Assembly: GCA_026707225.1 (NCBI GenBank)
Contig: JAPOXG010000058.1
Location: 142,228-206,227, forward strand
Source: Chloroflexota bacterium
Lineage (GTDB): Bacteria > Chloroflexota > Anaerolineae > Aggregatilineales > Phototrophicaceae
Reading direction: 5' to 3'
DNA: 64,000 bases
Positions 8,334 through 16,194 of this stretch are shown one piece after another. Each line of letters begins with the position of its first letter. Positions within the stretch are counted from its first letter, which is position 1. Under the pieces are notes generated by a model. It was not told the DNA's origin. It saw nothing but the letters and a program-made list of their open reading frames with translations, and made no database searches. Made by a program: the position numbers and the translations under genes.

Positions 8334-9548
8334 ATGGTAGACCATACAAAACTTCAAGACTTGCGGCATCGCGTGGAGGAACAGCGGGAAGAGATTATCG
8401 CCTTTCTGCGCGAGATCTGCGCCATACCGAGCATGGAAAATCAAATTCGCGCTTGCGGCGAGCGCATCGCTGAGGAGATGAAGCGCCTCGGCTATGACGA
8501 CGTCTACTGGGACAGGATGGGCAATATCGTCGGGATGATAGGCCATGGCGACCGCGTCTTGCTCTACGACAGCCACATCGACACGGTTGGCATCGGCGAC
8601 CCCGACGAGTGGGAATGGGATCCCTTCGAGGGCAAAATCGAAAATGGCGTTTTGTACGCCCGCGGCGCCTGCGATGAAAAGGGCAGCACGCCTGGCATGG
8701 TTTACGGCTTGGCTCTGGCCCGCGATCTAGGATTGCTGGAGGGATACACCGCTTACTATTTTGGCAACATGGAAGAATGGAATGACGGGCAGGCGCCCCA
8801 TGCCTTTGTTCAAACCGAAGGCGTCAAGCCGGACTTCGTCGTCATTGGCGAGCCCACTCGAATGCAAATCTATCGGGGCCACAAGGGAAGGGTCGAATTC
8901 AAAATTGTGGCCAAGGGCAGGAGCGCCCACGCCGCCAGCAACTACCTGGGAGACAACGCCATCTACAAGCTGCTGCCCATCATTGAACGCATCAGCCACA
9001 TCGAGCCGGAGCTGGGCGATCATGACTTTCTGGGCCAAGGGCGGATCACCGTCACCGACATGGAAGTCAAGACGCCCAGCATCAACGCCGTGCCCGATGA
9101 GGCGACTATATATGTCGACCGCCGCATCACTTTTGGCGAAGAACCCGAGACCGAATTGAAACGTCTTCAAGCGATCATTGGCGAGCGAGACGATATCCAC
9201 GCTGAAATCCTGGTTTACGACGAGCCGAGTTACACCGGCTTTGTTTTCCCGCTGGACAAGATTTATCCGGCCTGGGCTTATGAAGAAGATGAGCCGATAG
9301 TGAAGGCCGGCTTATCGGCGGCCGAGGTGCTATATGGTCACGTGGACACCGGCAAGTGGGATTTCTCCACCAATGGCATCTACTGGGCGGGCAAGGCCGG
9401 CATCCCCAGCATCGGCTTCGCGCCGGGCAATGAGATCCACGCGCATACGGTGCTGGACCAGGTGCCGCTGGAAGATGTCGTCCGCTCAACCGAATGGTAC
9501 GCGCTATTCCCGGCCATCCTTCAGCAAACACTAAACGGCGCGCGTTGA
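8334..9548 (+). CDS. ygeY: YgeY-type M20 hydrolase of the purine/selenium cluster
   Basis: This is a 404-residue M20-family zinc hydrolase. Metal ligands sit in DSHIDTVG, ARGACDEKG and GNMEEWNDG motifs, and a lid or dimerisation domain occupies about residues 185-300. In E. coli and gut Firmicutes the YgeY gene lies with ygeW, ygeX, ssnA and xdhD in the set used for anaerobic purine degradation. YgeY there acts on a ring-opened, ureido-type intermediate. The gene order here supports the same role. A related M20 deacylase or peptidase would look similar without the context. Confidence 0.85.
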   Translation: MVDHTKLQDLRHRVEEQREEIIAFLREICAIPSMENQIRACGERIAEEMKRLGYDDVYWDRMGNIVGMIGHGDRVLLYDSHIDTVGIGDPDEWEWDPFEGKIENGVLYARGACDEKGSTPGMVYGLALARDLGLLEGYTAYYFGNMEEWNDGQAPHAFVQTEGVKPDFVVIGEPTRMQIYRGHKGRVEFKIVAKGRSAHAASNYLGDNAIYKLLPIIERISHIEPELGDHDFLGQGRITVTDMEVKTPSINAVPDEATIYVDRRITFGEEPETELKRLQAIIGERDDIHAEILVYDEPSYTGFVFPLDKIYPAWAYEEDEPIVKAGLSAAEVLYGHVDTGKWDFSTNGIYWAGKAGIPSIGFAPGNEIHAHTVLDQVPLEDVVRSTEWYALFPAILQQTLNGAR

Positions 9549-9562
9549 ACGACCGAGAAGTC

Positions 9563-9587
9563 TGTAGGGGCGAGACTCGTCTCGCCC
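9563..9587 (+). repeat. Palindromic intergenic repeat, copy 1
   Basis: TGTAG is followed by the perfect inverted repeat GGGCGAGAC-TC-GTCTCGCCC. It lies between ygeY and ygeW, and related copies lie at 43993-44018 and 58414-58438. There is no T tract, so it is not a classical terminator. Confidence 0.8.
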
Positions 9588-9631
9588 GAAAATGGAATCG
9601 AGAATAAGTCGGAAATACTCAGGAGCGAGCA

Positions 9632-10612
9632 ATGCAAACGGACTTGCGAGGTCGCGACCTCATTAGCACACAAGACTGGTCGAAAGAAGAGATTGAGACG
9701 CTGCTGGATGTCGCCTGGGATCTGAAACGACGACGCGCCTTGGGCGAGCCTCATGTCTTGCTCCGCGACAAAGTGCTGGCGCTGCTTTTCTTTTTCACCA
9801 GCACGCGCACGCGCATCAGCTTCGAAGCGGGAATGGCTCAGTTAGGCGGCCACGCCCAGTTCATCGACAGCACGACAACGCAGATCAGCCATGGCGATAC
9901 CGCGAAGGAAATCGGCGAAATCGTCGGTCGTTATACCGATGGCATCGCCATCCGCCAGTGCGATTGGGGCATCGGCAACGCCTATATCAACGCTGTAGCG
10001 GAGGCCAGCCGCGTGCCAGTGCTGAATATGCAATGCGAGGTCTATCATCCCTTTCAAATCTTGGCCGATCTGATGACCATTCAGGAGAAATTCGGGCGCG
10101 ACCTGCGCGGCAAGACCATCAACATCAGCTGGGCTTACGCCTCCAGTTATCAGAAACCAATATCGGTGCCGCAGAGTCTCGTCTTGCTGATGTCGCGCTT
10201 CGGCATGAATGTCCGCCTGACCCGGCCGCCGGAATATCAATTGATGCCTGACATCATCGAACAGGCGAAGGAAAACACCGCGAAGCATGGCGGTTCCTTT
10301 GAGATCCTGGACGACTTTGAGGCTGGATTCACCGGCGCGGATATCCTCTATCCCAAGAGTTGGGGCAGCTGGCTCACCACCGAAGACGATGAGGAATCGG
10401 CCGAAATCGGCGCCAAGTACCAGGACTGGATCACCGATGACCGGCGCATGGCGCTGGCCAATGACGACGCCATCTATATGCATTGCCTGCCGGCCGACCG
10501 CAATATTGAGGTGACCGACAGTGTCATTGATGGTCCACAAAGCGTCGTCTATGATGAGGCGGAAAACCGTTTGCATGTGCAGAAGGCGGCAATGGCGCTG
10601 ACGATGCGTTAG
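9632..10612 (+). CDS. ygeW: YgeW-type knotted carbamoyltransferase
   Basis: This is a member of the aspartate/ornithine carbamoyltransferase superfamily. It has the carbamoyl-phosphate loop STRTR, the HPFQILAD motif and the HCLPADR motif. The segment with KPISVPQ is characteristic of YgeW, whose fold contains a knot, rather than of ArgF or PyrB. In the purine pathway the enzyme works in the phosphorolytic direction, releasing carbamoyl phosphate for the adjacent carbamate kinase. At 326 residues it is shorter than E. coli YgeW (about 396). The true amino acceptor is unknown. Confidence 0.85.
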   Translation: MQTDLRGRDLISTQDWSKEEIETLLDVAWDLKRRRALGEPHVLLRDKVLALLFFFTSTRTRISFEAGMAQLGGHAQFIDSTTTQISHGDTAKEIGEIVGRYTDGIAIRQCDWGIGNAYINAVAEASRVPVLNMQCEVYHPFQILADLMTIQEKFGRDLRGKTINISWAYASSYQKPISVPQSLVLLMSRFGMNVRLTRPPEYQLMPDIIEQAKENTAKHGGSFEILDDFEAGFTGADILYPKSWGSWLTTEDDEESAEIGAKYQDWITDDRRMALANDDAIYMHCLPADRNIEVTDSVIDGPQSVVYDEAENRLHVQKAAMALTMR

Positions 10613-10672
10613 ACGGATGCTTCAAAACGAGATTTCGTCCTTGCTGACGGCGCCGAGTGAGAGCGGCTGACG

Positions 10673-11632
10673 ATGATCGATAAACTGGTGGTGGTGGCGA
10701 TCGGCGGCAACTCGCTGATTCCGGACCCGCGCAACCCCCATATCGACGAGCAATGGGAGGCGGTGCGGGAAACCTGTCGTCACATCGCCGATATGATCGC
10801 CGACGGCTGGCAGGTAATCATCACCCACGGCAATGGTCCCCAGGTCGGCTACATTATGCAGCGATCCGAGATCGCCATGCGCGAGGCCGGCATCCATGAC
10901 GTGCCGTTGGACCTGGTGGTCGCCGATACTCAGGGCAGCATCGGCTATATGCTGCAGCAGGCGCTGGACAATTCGCTGCGGCGGGTCGGCATGAATCACA
11001 CCGTCGCCACCATCATCACCCAGATGCGCGTCGATCCAGAGGACCCGGCCTTCGATCAACCGGACAAACCCATCGGCGGATTCATGTCACGGGCGCAAGC
11101 CGACAAGGCCGAGGCTGAAGGCTGGCAGGTCTTCGAAGACGCCGGCCGCGGCTGGCGGCGCGTGGTCGCCTCGCCCAAGCCTCTCGTGGTCAACGAGATT
11201 AACGCGATTCAGGCGCTTGTGCTGGCCGGTTATATCGTGATCGTTTGCGGCGGCGGCGGCGTTCCCGTCGTGCGCAATGAGGTCGGCAGTCTGCGAGGCG
11301 TCGCCGCCGTGATCGACAAAGACCGCGCGAGCAGCTTGCTGGCGCAGACGCTGCGCGCCGATCTGCTGCTGATCTCGACCGGCGTGGAAAGAGTCTGTCT
11401 GGATTTCAACAGTCCGCGCGAACGCAAGCTGGACGAGATCACGCTGGAAGAAGCGCGCCGCTACCTGGAAGCGGGTCATTTCGCCCGCGGCAGCATGTAC
11501 CCCAAGATTGATGCGGCGATTGACTTCGTGCACAATGGCGGTCCGCGCGCGATTATCACCAGTCCGACCAATATCACGCGGGCGCTGCACAATGAAACCG
11601 GCACGCGAATCGTGCCCGGCGGCTCAGGTTAA
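10673..11632 (+). CDS. arcC: Carbamate kinase
   Basis: Carbamate kinase transfers the phosphate of carbamoyl phosphate to ADP, giving ATP, CO2 and ammonia. The protein has the N-terminal AIGGNSL motif, THGNGPQVG, a CGGGGVPV loop and the C-terminal segment near GSMYPKI expected of ArcC/YqeA. The 319-residue length is standard. Its place directly after the YgeW-type carbamoyltransferase points to substrate-level energy conservation from purine breakdown rather than arginine fermentation. No arcA or arcB-arcD set is present. Confidence 0.95.
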   Translation: MIDKLVVVAIGGNSLIPDPRNPHIDEQWEAVRETCRHIADMIADGWQVIITHGNGPQVGYIMQRSEIAMREAGIHDVPLDLVVADTQGSIGYMLQQALDNSLRRVGMNHTVATIITQMRVDPEDPAFDQPDKPIGGFMSRAQADKAEAEGWQVFEDAGRGWRRVVASPKPLVVNEINAIQALVLAGYIVIVCGGGGVPVVRNEVGSLRGVAAVIDKDRASSLLAQTLRADLLLISTGVERVCLDFNSPRERKLDEITLEEARRYLEAGHFARGSMYPKIDAAIDFVHNGGPRAIITSPTNITRALHNETGTRIVPGGSG

Positions 11633-11777
11633 GGGTAGAATCGGTTTATATGGCGATAGCAGGATCGATTCTGAATGCCGCCCGGCGGGGGCGAATAGAA
11701 GCGACGGCGCTCGGACAAAATAACAAAGGCCATCCTTGCCCGCGCAAGGGGCTTGCTAAACAAGAGACAGTTAGGCA

Positions 11778-13034
11778 ATGGCGGACGTAAAGGAATTGCG
11801 CTGTGTCATCGGTGATTGCCGCTTTGGGGTAGACGAAGTCAGCTATACCTGCCCGGCGCATGGCGAATTGGGAACCCTCGATATTTTGTATGACTACGCC
11901 GTCTTGCGCTCGCAGCTGGACCGCGATGGCCTGAGCGATTCGCTCGCCGCCAATTGCTGGCGCTACAAATCGCTGATGCCGCTGGCTCCCGAGGCCAAGG
12001 TCCCGCCGCTATCCGTCGGTTGGACGCCACTATATGACGCGCCGCGCATCGCGCAAAAACTCGGACTGCGAAGCGTCTGCGTGAAGGACGATGGCGCCAA
12101 CCCCACCGGCTCGCTGAAGGACCGCGCCAGCGCGCTCGTGTTAGCGCGCGCTATGGAGCTAGGTTTGAGCACTGTCAGCACCGCCAGCACCGGCAACGCG
12201 GCGGCCGCTTTGGCCGGTTTGGGCGCTTCGCTGCCCGAGGTCGACATCGTCATATTTGTGCCGGCCAGCGCGCCAGCCGCCAAGATCGCGCAATTGCTGG
12301 TTTATGGCGCTGAAGTGCTTCTGATCGAAGGCAGCTACGACGAGGCTTTTGACCTCTGCCTGGAGACCTGCGCCGCGCAGGGCTGGTATTCGCGCAACAC
12401 TGGAGTCAATCCATACACGACCGAGGGCAAGAAAACCGTCGCCTTGGAAATTGCCGAGCAGTTGAACTGGCGCGCGCCCGATGTGGTCGCCGTCAGCGTC
12501 GGCGATGGCAGCATCATCAGCGGATTGTACAAGGGCTTTTACGATCTGCGTCAATTGGGCTGGATCGACGCCATGCCGCGGTTGATAGGCGCGCAGGCTG
12601 AAGGCAGCGCTGTTTTGGCCAAAGCCTTTGACCAGGGTCTGACCGCGCAAGATGTCAAACGAGAAGCGGTTTCGACCATCGCCGACAGCATCGCCGCGGG
12701 GTTGCCCCGCGATCGCGCCAAAGCCTTGCGGGCGGTTCGCCGCAGCGATGGCCGCTTCGTCACCGTTTCCGATGCCGAGATTGGGGCGGCGATTCCGGAG
12801 TTCGCCCAACTGAGCGGCGTCTTCGCCGAACCGGCGGCCGCGGCTGCCTACGCCGGCTTGAAACGCGCGCTGAACCTTGGCATGGTCAGCAGCGGCGAAA
12901 GCGTCTGCATCGTCAGTACCGGCAACGGTCTAAAGGATGTCGACCGCGCCCGGAAGTCGGTTTCCGGCGGCGCCCGGGTCGCGCCCAATCGCGCGGCGGT
13001 CGAGCAGGCCTTGAAGAGCGCCGGGCTGATATGA
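11778..13034 (+). CDS. Threonine synthase-like PLP enzyme
   Basis: This is a beta-family (fold II) PLP enzyme of 418 residues. Its N-terminus has cysteines spaced as in a threonine-synthase ribbon. The PLP lysine lies in NPTGSLKDRAS, and STGN binds the phosphate or carboxylate. It resembles ThrC, but no thrA or thrB is nearby. Within the purine island it could replace YgeX (2,3-diaminopropionate ammonia-lyase), which is also a fold II enzyme; this is inference. A 145-base gap without a clear terminator separates it from carbamate kinase. Its TGA overlaps the ATG of the next gene. Confidence 0.8.
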   Translation: MADVKELRCVIGDCRFGVDEVSYTCPAHGELGTLDILYDYAVLRSQLDRDGLSDSLAANCWRYKSLMPLAPEAKVPPLSVGWTPLYDAPRIAQKLGLRSVCVKDDGANPTGSLKDRASALVLARAMELGLSTVSTASTGNAAAALAGLGASLPEVDIVIFVPASAPAAKIAQLLVYGAEVLLIEGSYDEAFDLCLETCAAQGWYSRNTGVNPYTTEGKKTVALEIAEQLNWRAPDVVAVSVGDGSIISGLYKGFYDLRQLGWIDAMPRLIGAQAEGSAVLAKAFDQGLTAQDVKREAVSTIADSIAAGLPRDRAKALRAVRRSDGRFVTVSDAEIGAAIPEFAQLSGVFAEPAAAAAYAGLKRALNLGMVSSGESVCIVSTGNGLKDVDRARKSVSGGARVAPNRAAVEQALKSAGLI

Positions 13035-14077
13035 AGGCGCGTCCGAAATATTCGATCGTCGCGCCCGTCTTCAATGAAGCGGGCAATCTACGGCCATTCT
13101 ACGCTGAAATCGTCAAAGCGCTCGAAGCCGTCGGTGAAAGCTGGGAATTGCTGATCGTCAACGACGGCAGTACCGATGGCTCGTATGAACTCATGCTCGA
13201 GCTGGCTAAAGCGGATCAACGGATTGGCGTGATCAGTTTCGCGCGCAATTTCGGCCACCAGGTCGCGGTGACGGCCGGCATCGATTATGCCCGGGGCGAG
13301 GCCGTCATCCTGATCGACGCCGACCTGCAGGATCCGCCCGCGCTGATACCGCGCCTGATCGCCAAATGGAAAGACGGGTACGAGGTGGTTTACGCGGTGC
13401 GCGCGCTGCGCAAGGGCGAGCGCTTCTGGAAACGGATCAGCGCCAAGCTTTTCTACCGCCTGATTCATCGAATCACTGACATCAACATTCCGGTCGATAC
13501 GGGCGACTTTCGCCTGATCGACGCGCGGGTGGCGGCTGTGCTGCGGCAAATGCGCGAACATCACCGCTTCATCCGCGGGATGACCAGTTGGGTCGGCTAC
13601 AAGCAGACCGGCGTCGAATATGTGCGCGAACAACGGGTCTGGGGCGAGACCAAGTATCCGCTGCGCAAAATGATCGCTTTCGCCCTGGACGCGGTTACCA
13701 GCTTTTCCTTCTTCCCCTTGCAGATTATGATTTATATCAGCTTGATTTTGGCGCTGCTTTCATTGCTGGTGGGCTTGGTGATTTCCGTCCTGCGCCTGAC
13801 GATGGGCGAAGGTTTTTTCGGCGGTCAGGCGACCACGATTGTGCTCCTGCTGCTCTTGAGTTCGTTTCAGCTATTTTTCCTCTTCGTCATCGGCCAGTAT
13901 GTCGCGCGCAGCTACGATGAATCGCGCGACCGACCGCTTTACGTGGTCGCGGCGACGACAGGCTTGGGCGAAGCGTCGGTGGCGAACCAGCGCATCGCCG
14001 TCACGATGGAAGCAAGCGTGAATAAGAATGATCCGCTTGCCGAGGCGAATTTGGAGGCCGAGGGCGATGCCTCCTGA
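13031..14077 (+). CDS. Family 2 membrane glycosyltransferase (DPM1/ArnC-like)
   Basis: The N-terminal GT-A domain (about residues 1-225) carries APVFNEAGN, VNDGSTDGS and the metal-binding DADLQDP. Two transmembrane helices follow (about 230-258 and 275-300), then a short cytoplasmic tail. Such proteins move a sugar from a nucleotide donor to undecaprenyl or dolichyl phosphate. An ATGA overlap couples the gene to the threonine synthase-like gene. A cell-envelope enzyme inside this island is unexpected, so the overlap may reflect gene packing rather than pathway. Confidence 0.85.
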   Translation: MKARPKYSIVAPVFNEAGNLRPFYAEIVKALEAVGESWELLIVNDGSTDGSYELMLELAKADQRIGVISFARNFGHQVAVTAGIDYARGEAVILIDADLQDPPALIPRLIAKWKDGYEVVYAVRALRKGERFWKRISAKLFYRLIHRITDINIPVDTGDFRLIDARVAAVLRQMREHHRFIRGMTSWVGYKQTGVEYVREQRVWGETKYPLRKMIAFALDAVTSFSFFPLQIMIYISLILALLSLLVGLVISVLRLTMGEGFFGGQATTIVLLLLLSSFQLFFLFVIGQYVARSYDESRDRPLYVVAATTGLGEASVANQRIAVTMEASVNKNDPLAEANLEAEGDAS

Positions 14078-14318
14078 GAAAAGCGACCAGCTTGCCTTGG
14101 TGCGGCAATACCGACAATTGGTCGAGGCTTATGAAGCGCTGGACAGCCAGATCGATGAACTCGTCACCGCGAGCCGCGGCGAACCCAAGGCGATGTCGGC
14201 CGCTGACCTGCGCCAGTATCGCGAATGGGCGCGCAAGCGAAGCGAGCTATTAAATGACATGCGCCTGATTGAACAGCAGCTGAACTTGTCGGGAGATGAC
14301 GCGCCCAGCGCGGACTAA
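14067..14318 (+). CDS. Small coiled-coil hypothetical protein
   Basis: This 83-residue charged protein is rich in Gln, Glu, Arg and Leu with heptad spacing, consistent with one or two helices forming a coiled coil. The ATG at 14067 lies inside the end of the glycosyltransferase gene with GGAGG 11 bases upstream, so the two are probably translationally coupled. No signal peptide or membrane segment is seen. I do not recognise a family. Confidence 0.6.
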   Translation: MPPEKSDQLALVRQYRQLVEAYEALDSQIDELVTASRGEPKAMSAADLRQYREWARKRSELLNDMRLIEQQLNLSGDDAPSAD

Positions 14319-14328
14319 GGACCTCAAC

Positions 14329-15738
14329 ATGATCACTGGTCCCAGTTTTGAGGAAATGCTGCATCCGCAGATATTGAACCCGGCCATCCGGTCGGAGGCG
14401 CTCGCGGCCTTGGACGCCGACCCATTGAATCCGCTGAATCTTTACAATATCACCTGGCGCGATCCGCAGAATCAGGTGTATCACCTCGTGCTGCCGCGGG
14501 AATTGACCGCGGTCGTCCCCCAGATCGTGGTGATATATGGCAAGCGTTTTCCCTCGGGCAGCCACAAAGTAGGAGCGGCTTATTCAGTGTTGCTGGAAGA
14601 ACAGCTGCTGGGCGAAGTTGATCCGGCGGTGCATACGCTGGTTTGGCCATCGACGGGCAATTATGGCATCGGCGGCGCCTTCATCGGCTGTCGCATGGAG
14701 TATGACAGCATCGTCGTCCTGCCCGAGGAGATGAGCCAAGAGCGCTTTGATCGCATCAGCAGTTATGGCGCGCGCATCATCCGCACGGCCGGCGGCGAAA
14801 GCAATGTGAAAGAGATCTACGACGAAGTCAAGCGTCTGCGCGGCAGCGATCCCAAAATCCGCGTATTGAATCAATTTGAAGTGATGGGCAATTATCGCTT
14901 TCACTATTATGTGACCGGCAATACGCTGGTTGAACTGGCGGCTGAACTGAAGGACGCGGGCATCGGCGCGGGTCGGATTTCGGCCTTTGTCTCGGCCATG
15001 GGCAGCGCCGGCACGATCGCGGCGGGCGACCGCCTCAAGCAAGTCTGGCCCGAGCACAAGATCGTGGGCTTGGAGCCGATCCAGTGCCCTACCTTGTACA
15101 ACAACGGTTATGGCGCGCATGAGATCCAGGGCATTGGCGACAAGCATGTGACCTGGATCCACAATGTATTCAACATGGACGCGCTCATGGCGATTGACGA
15201 CAGGGACGCCTTGAAGGGCTTGCGGGTGCTCTGGGAAGAAGCCGGACGCGAAGTATTGACGCAGCGTTTCGGCCTGGAGGAAAGCGCCGTGGCCGCCATG
15301 GCGGAGACCTTGGGCATCAGCGGCATTTGCAATATCATCGGCGCCATCAAGACCGCGAAATTCTATGATATGAACGAGCAAGACGTCATCGTCACTGTGG
15401 CGACCGACGCCATGGAGCGTTATGGTTCGGTGATGGCCAATATGCGATCCGCTCAGGGCGCGCTGGATGAAGCGGGCGCGGCAGCCATCGTCGATGGCGT
15501 TTACCATGGCGCCGGCGCCGATTGGATCATGGAAGGCGGGCGCGCGGCGCGTGAACGCTGGCACAACTTGAAGTACTATACTTGGGTCGAGCAGCAGGGC
15601 AAAACGGTCGCCGAGCTCGATGCCCAGCGCGATCCGGACTGGTGGCTGTGGCATCAAGAGCGGGTCGCCGAGATCGACAAGCGCTTGCTGGCGCTGCGGG
15701 GCGCGAGCGCGGCAAAGGGTAGGGGCAATGTACGCTGA
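14329..15738 (+). CDS. Fold II PLP enzyme, cysteine synthase-like
   Basis: This 469-residue enzyme belongs to the cysteine synthase/threonine dehydratase group. The PLP lysine lies in SGSHKVGAA, STGNYG is the substrate loop, and a glycine-rich phosphate site (SAMGSAGT) follows. It has an extra C-terminal region of about 120 residues beyond the core. The start ATG has TAAGGA at good spacing. Genes of this type are known next to purine and selenium hydroxylase clusters, usually annotated only as PLP-dependent beta subunit. Together with the threonine synthase-like gene it is a candidate for the diaminopropionate lyase step. It is too divergent from CysK to assign cysteine synthesis. Confidence 0.8.
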   Translation: MITGPSFEEMLHPQILNPAIRSEALAALDADPLNPLNLYNITWRDPQNQVYHLVLPRELTAVVPQIVVIYGKRFPSGSHKVGAAYSVLLEEQLLGEVDPAVHTLVWPSTGNYGIGGAFIGCRMEYDSIVVLPEEMSQERFDRISSYGARIIRTAGGESNVKEIYDEVKRLRGSDPKIRVLNQFEVMGNYRFHYYVTGNTLVELAAELKDAGIGAGRISAFVSAMGSAGTIAAGDRLKQVWPEHKIVGLEPIQCPTLYNNGYGAHEIQGIGDKHVTWIHNVFNMDALMAIDDRDALKGLRVLWEEAGREVLTQRFGLEESAVAAMAETLGISGICNIIGAIKTAKFYDMNEQDVIVTVATDAMERYGSVMANMRSAQGALDEAGAAAIVDGVYHGAGADWIMEGGRAARERWHNLKYYTWVEQQGKTVAELDAQRDPDWWLWHQERVAEIDKRLLALRGASAAKGRGNVR

Positions 15739-16171
15739 CGACCGGGTGCTGGTTGGCGTTGTCAAGCGCGCAAAAGATTTCGAGATCGCGCGGCGGCGCC
15801 GTTGGTATCGCATTCCCGAAGGGCAACTGCCGCGAGGTTTGAACGCCGAGTACATCGCTTTATTCCTCAGCGGTCGCTCCTTTAAGAATTGGGGCGGCAG
15901 CGTCGCCTTCTTCGCTCGCATCACCGGTCTTGAATTGGCGCGGCGCCGTGACCTGCTGCCGGACGAGACCCGCCGTGCGGACGAGGTCTATTACAAGGTG
16001 CAGTTTCGTGATCTGATCCAAAAAGACCCGCCGATTCGCAATCAGCCGCCGAGGCCAATCAGCTTCATTCGCACCACCTGGGATCGCTTCATCAGCGCTG
16101 AATATGTAGGCGATCTTTACCAAAAAAACGACTTCTACGTCGACCGCGTCTATCACGCTTTGCGCAGCTGA
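15728..16171 (+). CDS. Uncharacterised 147-residue protein in the purine island
   Basis: The ATG at 15728 follows a GGGG-type ribosome binding site and overlaps the preceding PLP gene by 11 bases, so co-translation is likely. The protein is soluble and basic, with a strong pattern of Arg and aromatic residues: a VVKRAKDFE start, RRRRWYRIP, a TTWDRF motif and YVDRVYHAL near the end. No known catalytic motif, signal peptide or membrane helix is visible. The dense Arg/Trp/Tyr pattern suggests a nucleic-acid- or nucleotide-binding role, but that is speculation. I do not recognise a named family. Confidence 0.75.
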   Translation: MYADDRVLVGVVKRAKDFEIARRRRWYRIPEGQLPRGLNAEYIALFLSGRSFKNWGGSVAFFARITGLELARRRDLLPDETRRADEVYYKVQFRDLIQKDPPIRNQPPRPISFIRTTWDRFISAEYVGDLYQKNDFYVDRVYHALRS

Positions 16172-16194
16172 CTGGGCGAGAAGAGAGAAGGGTC

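Noticed and set aside
11734..11757. Hairpin CCTTG/CAAGG upstream of the threonine synthase-like gene as a riboswitch or terminator
   Set aside because: The stem is only five bases with no T tract and no conserved aptamer core.
14584..15924. Minus-strand open frame of 446 codons opposite the PLP enzyme
   Set aside because: It is antisense to a gene with clear PLP motifs and has no recognisable domain.
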